Notes under the pieces: generated by a model
What the model saw: the letters and a program-made list of their open reading frames with translations, nothing else
Told to the model about the DNA's origin: nothing
Database searches by the model: none
Program-made: the position numbers and the translations under genes
DNA from: Thiotrichales bacterium
Lineage (GTDB): Bacteria; Pseudomonadota; Gammaproteobacteria; UWMA-0217
NCBI GenBank assembly: GCA_024763135.1
Contig: JANTGD010000128.1
Span: forward strand, 1 to 8,875
DNA length: 8,875 nucleotides
Direction: 5' to 3'
In this document: one piece after another, positions 5,180-8,875 of the stretch
Numbering within the stretch: position 1 is the stretch's first letter
Layout of the letters: every line of letters starts with the position of its first letter

Positions 5180-5372
5180 AAAAGTTTCATTACCTATGAC
5201 GAACCAAGGAGCGGCTCACCGGCAATAGCCCTATCCCTACCACGAGGCGCAACACCGAGCTGTAACCTCTGAAGTGCTCCCTGTGGGCGAGTCTTCCAGA
5301 CCCTCATCACGGTGTCACATCGGCTTGACATGGAATTGATACCGCCGCCGATGCGTCTCGTGCACAGATTGT
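5180..5372 (-). repeat. Possible truncated group II intron 5' segment
   Basis: Read on the minus strand, the segment begins GTGCACGAGACG at about 5372. It then has GGCGGTATCAATTCCATGTC, AAGCCGATGTGACACCGTGA, GGTTACAGCTCGG and TTGCCGGTGAGCCG. The GTGCR start and the GCCGGTGAGCCG word recall domain I of bacterial group II introns. No later intron domains, domain V or reverse transcriptase follow; it stops near the 16-bp motif. The call rests on remembered patterns, so treat it as a hypothesis. Confidence 0.35.
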
Positions 5373-5419
5373 CTGAATGAGGCATTACTTTAGATTGCGT
5401 GAGTAACACTAGTACTGCG

Positions 5420-5434
5420 CTAACAGCCTGCTAA
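5420..5434. repeat. TTAACAG palindrome, variant copy
   Basis: CTAACAGCCTGCTAA differs from the perfect 15-mer at 2854 and 6894 at two positions. On the minus strand it precedes the intron-like fragment, as the copy at 2854 precedes the fragment at about 2914. Confidence 0.4.
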
Positions 5435-5510
5435 CCCCTTAAATGCCCGGGCTCTGCCTTCAGAATTGGCCATTTTCTACGAGTTGAGAAATTCCATATA
5501 TAGCCTTGAA

Positions 5511-5574
5511 CTGGCGTATTTTAGGGGGCACTCTGAATAGTTACGACAGATCAGACGAGTCGCTGAGTGGTTAC
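5511..5574 (+). repeat. 64-bp direct repeat, copy 1
   Basis: It begins CTGGCGTATTTTAGGGG and contains CTGAATAGTTAC (5533-5544) and CGCTGAGTGGTTAC (5561-5574). It matches 6634-6697 in order, orientation and length, with scattered differences. The two copies bracket the SIR2-like gene; this one ends 5 bp before that gene's stop codon. Confidence 0.75.
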
Positions 5575-5578
5575 AAAA

Positions 5579-6475
5579 TTAGCAACCAACATCCTGAAAA
5601 GACAAGTTTTCAGGTGTAGTGCCAGAAGCAGGTGCATTCGCTGCGGCCAGAAAATCATCCACGTCGGCCTCAATTATTTCTATGCCCATTCGTTTGCAAT
5701 AGCGTTTTTCTTTATCGGTGGGTTCAGCGATCAGCGCCCAGCCTTTGGGCTCACCTGCCGCATAAATCATATCAGAGAGCACCATACGTTCTGTATCTCG
5801 TGTCATGCGCATCCCCAGAAACAGGTAGTGTCGGTTCTCACGATATCGCTTGAGAAAATCTGGAATCGCAAAGCCACCCATTAATTCTGTTATATAATCT
5901 ACGTAATCCGCATCCGATGCAATATACGTTGCTTCCGGGAGTGGGCTGCCCATGGGTTTGAATAAAACGGGCAAACTAGGGTCTACTTGCGTTTGATCAA
6001 TCTCCTGGGCGCTATACTGCCTGCCATCATAGTGATGAATTTTAAAACGATAGTCCGTGCCTCCTATTCTGGCGATACCGCGTATCAGAGTATGCGGCCT
6101 ATCGCTGTAGCTTTCCTGGAGTTGGGTGTCTCGGTTGATATCGATGACATACGGCGGTTTAATTGTTGCCAGCCAGTCGTGTAGTGCTGCACGAGTCCAT
6201 TGTGTTGCGCCGTAGGTCTTGTCTAGAAAGCGGTTCACAGCAGTACGCCCCCGTTTCAATTCAACATCCATGGCTGCTCGGGGGAATTCATACATTAAAC
6301 GCGGCGCCATGGGTTTGCCGTTATTCATGGCGAGAATCAGACTGTCACTATCTGCGGGGATGGGTTCCCCAGTCTCCACATTCACCACATCTTTGAGTAT
6401 TCCAGGGCCTAAATAGGGCACGATAGAGCCACTACGTATGCCATCTAGGATCATTGCAAATTGTTGATTGGACAT
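5579..6475 (-). CDS. SIR2-like domain protein with degenerate catalytic motif
   Basis: This 298-residue protein follows the SIR2-like (SIR2_2) layout. An N-terminal nucleotide-binding turn SGSIVPYLGPGI (15-26) sits in place of GAG.S. YVIDINRDTQLQESY (109-123) matches the V.TTNYD..LE block. LFKPMGSPLPEATYIASDADYVDYI (171-195) matches K.HGS...T..DY, and RHYLFLGMRMTRDTERMVLSDMI (215-237) matches LF.GYS..D. The catalytic histidine of KxHGS is absent (KPMGS), so NAD hydrolase or deacetylase activity is doubtful; it may bind a nucleotide only. There is no signal peptide or membrane segment. The ATG at 6473-6475 has GAG seven bases upstream. It stands alone, flanked by related 64-bp direct repeats, about 1.7 kb from nifH. 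A nitrogen-fixation role is only an inference from location. Confidence 0.78.
   Translation of the reverse strand: MSNQQFAMILDGIRSGSIVPYLGPGILKDVVNVETGEPIPADSDSLILAMNNGKPMAPRLMYEFPRAAMDVELKRGRTAVNRFLDKTYGATQWTRAALHDWLATIKPPYVIDINRDTQLQESYSDRPHTLIRGIARIGGTDYRFKIHHYDGRQYSAQEIDQTQVDPSLPVLFKPMGSPLPEATYIASDADYVDYITELMGGFAIPDFLKRYRENRHYLFLGMRMTRDTERMVLSDMIYAAGEPKGWALIAEPTDKEKRYCKRMGIEIIEADVDDFLAAANAPASGTTPENLSFQDVGC
5593..5614. repeat. 8-bp inverted repeat inside the 3' end of the SIR2-like gene
   Basis: CCTGAAAA (5593-5600) and TTTTCAGG (5607-5614) are perfect arms around a 6-base loop, within the last 12 codons of the gene. A T-tract does not follow on the minus strand, so it is not a standard terminator. 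Confidence 0.45.
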
Positions 6476-6633
6476 ATTATTTACTCTGTTTCAGCGGTTA
6501 TACGCGCTGTTTATAAGTGAGCTGGAAATCAAATATTGTTCTGCGGTAATGACTCGGTTAAGCCCTGAAAAGCACCAGCTTTGCGTTAAATAAAGGCTAT
6601 TTACGGCGTGTCAACGCACATTTTTTCCCTAGT

Positions 6634-6697
6634 CTGGCGTATTTCAGGGGTAATCTGAGTAGTTACTGCATTTTTTGACAACTCGCTGAGTCGTTAC
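6634..6697 (+). repeat. 64-bp direct repeat, copy 2
   Basis: It begins CTGGCGTATTTCAGGGG and contains CTGAGTAGTTAC (6655-6666) and CGCTGAGTCGTTAC (6684-6697), the counterpart of 5511-5574. The two internal words are themselves near-repeats about 31 bp apart. Confidence 0.75.
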
Positions 6698-6893
6698 GTT
6701 CTGCGTTGGTAGAGAAAAAAACCAGCACCATCGTTCCGGGCTAACCAAAAATCGACCGGCATTATAAAATGCATGGCGCTCAGTCCACGCGTCTCTTCAC
6801 CCTTCATGCGCTGCTACGCAACAATACAGAGCAAGTTCCTTCGGAAAAAATGCAATCCACGTGTCGACTGTACGTCATCATCGCATGGAGCGC

Positions 6894-6908
6894 TTAACAG
6901 CCTGTTAA
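6894..6908. repeat. TTAACAGCCTGTTAA palindrome, copy 2
   Basis: It is identical to the 15-mer at 2854-2868. It abuts the first base of miniature element C (6909), so its final TTAA may be the element's target site. Confidence 0.7.
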
Positions 6909-7067
6909 GGAAGCTCTGAGTAATTCTGGCGCGAGCAGGTTTGCTTAAAAATCGTCCAGTTCGAGGCGCGGATCGCAGGTAATCGCTGGCTATTGCGAAG
7001 ATCCGCAACGCATAAGTAGGCGATTTTGCGCCGCAAGATGCCGTGTTACGAATTGATCAGAGCCTCC
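6909..7067 (+). mobile_element. Miniature inverted-repeat element copy C (159 bp)
   Basis: The terminal inverted repeats are GGAAGCTCTGAGTAATTC (6909-6926) and GAATTGATCAGAGCCTCC (7050-7067). The interior has further nested complementary arms: AAAATCG (6948-6954) with CGATTTT (7021-7027), and GCGGATC (6968-6974) with GATCCGC (7000-7006). The whole element could fold into one long imperfect hairpin. The flanks read TTAA on the left and TAAA on the right, compatible with a TAA target duplication. It encodes no protein. Confidence 0.88.
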
Positions 7068-7145
7068 TAAAGGGTCAGTAATACCACTAGCAAATCCTGG
7101 GCCAAATGAAATTATTTCCATAACTGCGGGGTATGAGCGTATTAA

Positions 7146-7304
7146 GGAAGCTGTGATTAATTCTGGCGCGAGCAGGTTTGCTTAAAAATCGTCCGGTTCA
7201 AGGCTCGGATCGCACGTAATCGCTGGTAATTGCGAAGATCCGCAACGCAGAAGTGAGCGATTTTGCGCTGCAAAATGCTGTGTTACGAATTGATCAGAGC
7301 TTCC
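7146..7304 (+). mobile_element. Miniature inverted-repeat element copy D (159 bp)
   Basis: Ends GGAAGCTGTGATTAATTC (7146-7163) and GAATTGATCAGAGCTTCC (7287-7304) flank an interior nearly identical to copy C, in the same orientation and 78 bp downstream of it. The left flank is TTAA and the right flank TCAA, so any target duplication is decayed. Confidence 0.88.
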
Positions 7305-7360
7305 TCAAAACACGTCTCTAAATGCCTGACTCATCGGGTCGGTCGCTGGTACGGGGGTAA

Positions 7361-7492
7361 CAAATTGTCGTATTTGCTACAGAAAACAACACAAAGAAAA
7401 ATTTGAAACAGCTCGTTGCTGAAGGGCGCGTTACTTACATTGGCATAGATTCTGATATACCAAATAACCAGCCGAACTTACTGCTTTTGTGA
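7361..7492 (+). pseudogene. Possible gene remnant, 43 codons
   Basis: A short open frame lies between TAA at 7358-7360 and TGA at 7490-7492 and reads QIVVFATENN, then KNLKQLVAEGRVTYIG, then IDSDIPNNQPN. It has protein-like character but no start codon near its beginning and no ribosome binding site. It might be the tail of a gene destroyed by miniature element D (ending at 7304). I cannot assign a family, and chance is possible. Confidence 0.2.
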
Positions 7493-7517
7493 TGAGCCGG
7501 CGTACACAGAGGCTTTA

Positions 7518-7533
7518 TTATAGATTGTCTCAG
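7518..7533 (+). repeat. CTATGGATTGTCTTAG motif, variant upstream of the DUF3144-like gene
   Basis: TTATAGATTGTCTCAG differs at three positions from the exact copies. It is 48 bp upstream of the gene start and in the gene's orientation, as for the copies before the Fe-S and four-cysteine genes. A TTAACAGCC palindrome variant follows at 7542-7557. Confidence 0.45.
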
Positions 7534-7580
7534 TCACTCTATTAACAGCCTATTTAAACCATCAACCAGAGATCAAAACG

Positions 7581-7823
7581 ATGCAGGAAAACGATTTTCA
7601 TGAAGTCGCCGATGAGTTTCTCCATTTAGCGAATGAGCTGAGCGAACAATGGGCAATGCCCTTTTTAAGTGCTGCGTTCATGTACGCGGCGGCACGGTAC
7701 AACACGTTCTTTTTTTATGAGACAGATGGTAATCCTGAGAAACAAACAGCGGCAGTGGACTACTATTGCGAGCAATATCGACGGATGATGCTTGAATGTA
7801 TGCATGAACTCCGCGATCAATAA
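7581..7823 (+). CDS. DUF3144-like small protein
   Basis: This 80-residue protein carries the DUF3144 pattern: an N-terminal helix FHEVADEFLHLANEL (6-20), the conserved AAFMYAAARYNTF (31-43), and a C-terminal helix with YYCEQYRRMMLECM (61-74). It is of the family's usual size, has no membrane segment and probably folds as a small helical bundle. Its function is unknown. The ATG at 7581 has only a weak GAGATC about ten bases upstream; no better start exists in frame. It lies 326 bp before nifH on the same strand, but nifH has its own promoter, so they are probably separate units. Confidence 0.82.
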   Translation: MQENDFHEVADEFLHLANELSEQWAMPFLSAAFMYAAARYNTFFFYETDGNPEKQTAAVDYYCEQYRRMMLECMHELRDQ

Positions 7824-7977
7824 GTCATGCACTGTCGGCGCAGTTTTACAATGGGTTATCTTAGTAGTTCTTGTTCGTCCTTACAGGCCGTATTTTATTG
7901 CGTACAAACCAAGCGAACTCGGAGGTCGAAGGAGTCACTGCGTTTTGTAAGGTCTCAGTCATTGAAAATGCAGTTTG

Positions 7978-7993
7978 TGTCGCGAAAAATACC
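7978..7993 (+). promoter_or_regulatory. Candidate NifA upstream activator site (imperfect)
   Basis: TGT-N10-ACC departs by one base from the NifA consensus TGT-N10-ACA. Its centre is about 100 bp upstream of the predicted transcription start, a usual distance. Other near matches in the gap are TAT-N10-ACA (7891-7906) and TGT-N12-ACA (7833-7850). No perfect site is present. Confidence 0.4.
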
Positions 7994-8061
7994 TGAATGC
8001 GCTGCTAAGGAATTCCTGGAAAAGTTAATTAAAACAAAGACATAATAGTATTAATTTTGTT

Positions 8062-8077
8062 TGGCACAGGCCTTGCA
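8062..8077 (+). promoter_or_regulatory. Sigma-54 (RpoN) -24/-12 promoter of nifH
   Basis: TGGCACAGGCCTTGCA matches TGGCAC-N5-TTGCA exactly, with the invariant GG and GC at the correct spacing. Transcription should start near 8088, leaving a leader of about 62 bases before the ATG at 8150. Sigma-54 promoters need an enhancer-binding activator, NifA in nif systems. Confidence 0.95.
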
Positions 8078-8136
8078 TTAAGCCGATTGTCCTTGTGACA
8101 CACATCTATTCAGTCACATTTGAATCAACAATTTTT

Positions 8137-8142
8137 AAGGAG
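8137..8142 (+). promoter_or_regulatory. nifH ribosome binding site
   Basis: AAGGAG lies seven bases before the ATG at 8150. It is a strong site that fixes the start codon. Confidence 0.9.
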
Positions 8143-8149
8143 ATCCAAA

Positions 8150-8875
8150 ATGGCACTACGTCAATGTGCAATCTACGGTAAGGGTGGCATTGGTAAGTCT
8201 ACCACCACTCAGAACCTGGTCGCTGGCCTGGCAGAACTCGGTAAAAAGGTCATGATCGTAGGTTGTGACCCCAAGGCGGATTCCACTCGTTTGATTCTGC
8301 ATTCAAAAGCGCAGAACACAATCATGGAAATGGCTGCAGAAGCGGGCACCGTAGAAGATCTGGAACTCGAAGATGTTCTGAAGGCCGGCTACGGCGACAT
8401 TAAGTGCGTCGAGTCAGGTGGTCCTGAGCCAGGTGTTGGCTGCGCGGGACGCGGTGTTATCACTGCGATCAACTTCCTTGAGGAAGAAGGTGCGTATGAA
8501 GACGACCTCGACTTCGTATTTTATGATGTTCTGGGCGATGTGGTCTGCGGTGGTTTCGCTATGCCTATTCGTGAGAACAAAGCGCAAGAAATCTACATTG
8601 TCGTTTCTGGTGAAATGATGGCGATGTACGCAGCCAACAATATCTCCAAGGGGATTGTTAAGTATGCCAACTCCGGAGGCGTGCGTCTGGCCGGTTTGAT
8701 CTGTAATTCACGGAACACTGACCGCGAAGACGAACTTATCGAAGCATTGGCAGCCAAACTCGGTACACAAATGGTTCACTTTGTACCGCGCGACAACGTT
8801 GTACAACGCGCTGAAATTCGTCGTATGACCGTAATTGAATATGATCCGTCCGCTAAGCAGGCAGACGAGTATCGC
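8150..8875 (+). CDS. nifH: Nitrogenase iron protein NifH (partial, 3' end beyond window)
   Basis: The first 242 residues of the nitrogenase reductase are present; the family is about 290-297 residues, so roughly 50 are missing at the right edge. NifH is a homodimer with one [4Fe-4S] cluster between subunits. It passes electrons to the MoFe protein with ATP hydrolysis and also takes part in cofactor synthesis. Visible features are the P-loop YGKGGIGKSTT (9-19), GCDPKADSTRL (38-48), the cluster ligands C98 (GVGCAGRGV) and C133 (DVVCGGFAMP), and R101, the site ADP-ribosylated by DraT where that system exists. DVLGDV (126-131) is the switch II region. The frame is intact with no internal stop. 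nifD and nifK would be expected just beyond the window. Confidence 0.98.
   Translation, partial: MALRQCAIYGKGGIGKSTTTQNLVAGLAELGKKVMIVGCDPKADSTRLILHSKAQNTIMEMAAEAGTVEDLELEDVLKAGYGDIKCVESGGPEPGVGCAGRGVITAINFLEEEGAYEDDLDFVFYDVLGDVVCGGFAMPIRENKAQEIYIVVSGEMMAMYAANNISKGIVKYANSGGVRLAGLICNSRNTDREDELIEALAAKLGTQMVHFVPRDNVVQRAEIRRMTVIEYDPSAKQADEYR

Larger units (their letters stand above)
5093..5578. other. Gene-free region upstream of the four-cysteine/hemerythrin pair
   Basis: This region holds the 16-bp motif (5164-5179), a group II intron-like fragment (about 5180-5372), the TTAACAG palindrome variant (5420-5434) and a 64-bp repeat (5511-5574). A minus-strand frame at 5194-5409 runs entirely through the intron-like fragment and I do not take it as a gene. 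No sigma-54 promoter is visible for the pair. Confidence 0.55.
6476..7580. other. 1.1-kb repeat-rich region without a convincing gene
   Basis: The divergent gap between the SIR2-like and DUF3144-like genes contains the second 64-bp repeat (6634-6697), a TTAACAG palindrome (6894-6908), miniature elements C and D, a short open frame at 7361-7492 and a 16-bp motif variant (7518-7533). A minus-strand frame at 6814-7008 is partly miniature-element sequence and I reject it. No sigma-54 promoter is visible for the SIR2-like gene. Confidence 0.6.
7824..8149 (+). promoter_or_regulatory. nifH control region
   Basis: This 326-bp gap holds no convincing gene; a frame at 7827-8045 lacks a ribosome binding site and runs into the promoter region. 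It contains a degenerate NifA-type site, a sigma-54 promoter and a leader of roughly 60 bases. An A/T-rich stretch (about 8020-8060) between activator site and promoter would suit an IHF-type bend, but I see no clear IHF consensus. Confidence 0.7.

Noticed and set aside
5194..5409. 71-residue minus-strand frame
   Set aside because: It lies wholly in the possible group II intron fragment and has no domain; open reading through intron domain I is common and not evidence of a protein.
5567..6416. Several plus-strand frames opposite the SIR2-like gene
   Set aside because: They are antisense shadows; the minus-strand frame is longer and shows SIR2-type blocks.
6814..7008. 64-residue minus-strand frame
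   Set aside because: Its first half is translated miniature element C, and no family resemblance is visible.
154..7304. CRISPR array from the repeated elements
   Set aside because: The repeats are about 160 bp, few, irregularly spaced and in both orientations, with terminal inverted repeats; this is a miniature mobile element family.
7827..8045. 72-residue plus-strand frame between the DUF3144-like gene and nifH
   Set aside because: It lacks a ribosome binding site and has an odd composition (many S, R, C). It covers the activator-site region and ends just before the sigma-54 promoter.
8418..8618. 66-residue plus-strand frame inside nifH
   Set aside because: It is an out-of-frame reading within the nifH coding sequence.

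Overview
The window looks like a chromosomal region of a diazotrophic gammaproteobacterium with many small non-coding repeats. The reasons are a partial nitrogenase iron protein gene (nifH) at the right edge behind a textbook sigma-54 promoter, a gammaproteobacterial-type GrxD/IbaG pair, a DUF3144-like small protein and a bacteriohemerythrin. I cannot name the genus from sequence alone; methanotroph or sulfur-oxidiser lineages are plausible, which is inference.

Layout. Positions 1-128 are the possible tail of a gene entering from the left. Positions 129-546 are non-coding and highly structured: a truncated copy of a 160-bp miniature element, a multi-stem inverted-repeat structure at 253-401, and nested stems at 461-501. 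Positions 547-2594 are a minus-strand group of three genes transcribed as Fe-S oxidoreductase subunit, then monothiol glutaredoxin (CGFS), then BolA/IbaG-like protein. Positions 2595-3034 hold a three-way-junction palindrome, a TTAACAG palindrome and possible group II intron debris. A 186-residue protein of unknown function follows (3035-3595, minus). A complete miniature element (3893-4052) sits directly in front of a small IsdG/ABM-type monooxygenase gene (4078-4380, plus). An overlapping minus-strand pair encodes a four-cysteine DUF1289-like protein and a bacteriohemerythrin with all seven iron ligands (4441-5092). A SIR2-like protein without the catalytic histidine (5579-6475, minus) is bracketed by two related 64-bp direct repeats. 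Positions 6476-7580 are about 1.1 kb of repeat-rich DNA with two more miniature elements. A DUF3144-like gene (7581-7823, plus) is followed by the nifH control region and nifH (8150 to the edge).

How the genes fit together. Apart from nifH, the recognisable genes point to iron, heme, Fe-S and oxygen handling: CGFS glutaredoxin plus BolA (Fe-S trafficking), an Fe-S oxidoreductase, an IsdG-like monooxygenase, and an O2-binding hemerythrin. A link to the oxygen and iron needs of nitrogenase is reasonable, but it is inferred from proximity only. Only nifH has a visible nif-type promoter here.

The most unusual part is the repeat landscape. At least four repeat types recur: the 160-bp miniature element, the 64-bp repeat with tandem CTGARTNGTTAC, the 16-bp motif CTATGGATTGTCTTAG, and the palindrome TTAACAGCCTGTTAA. 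Two structured inverted-repeat regions and two group II intron-like fragments add to this.
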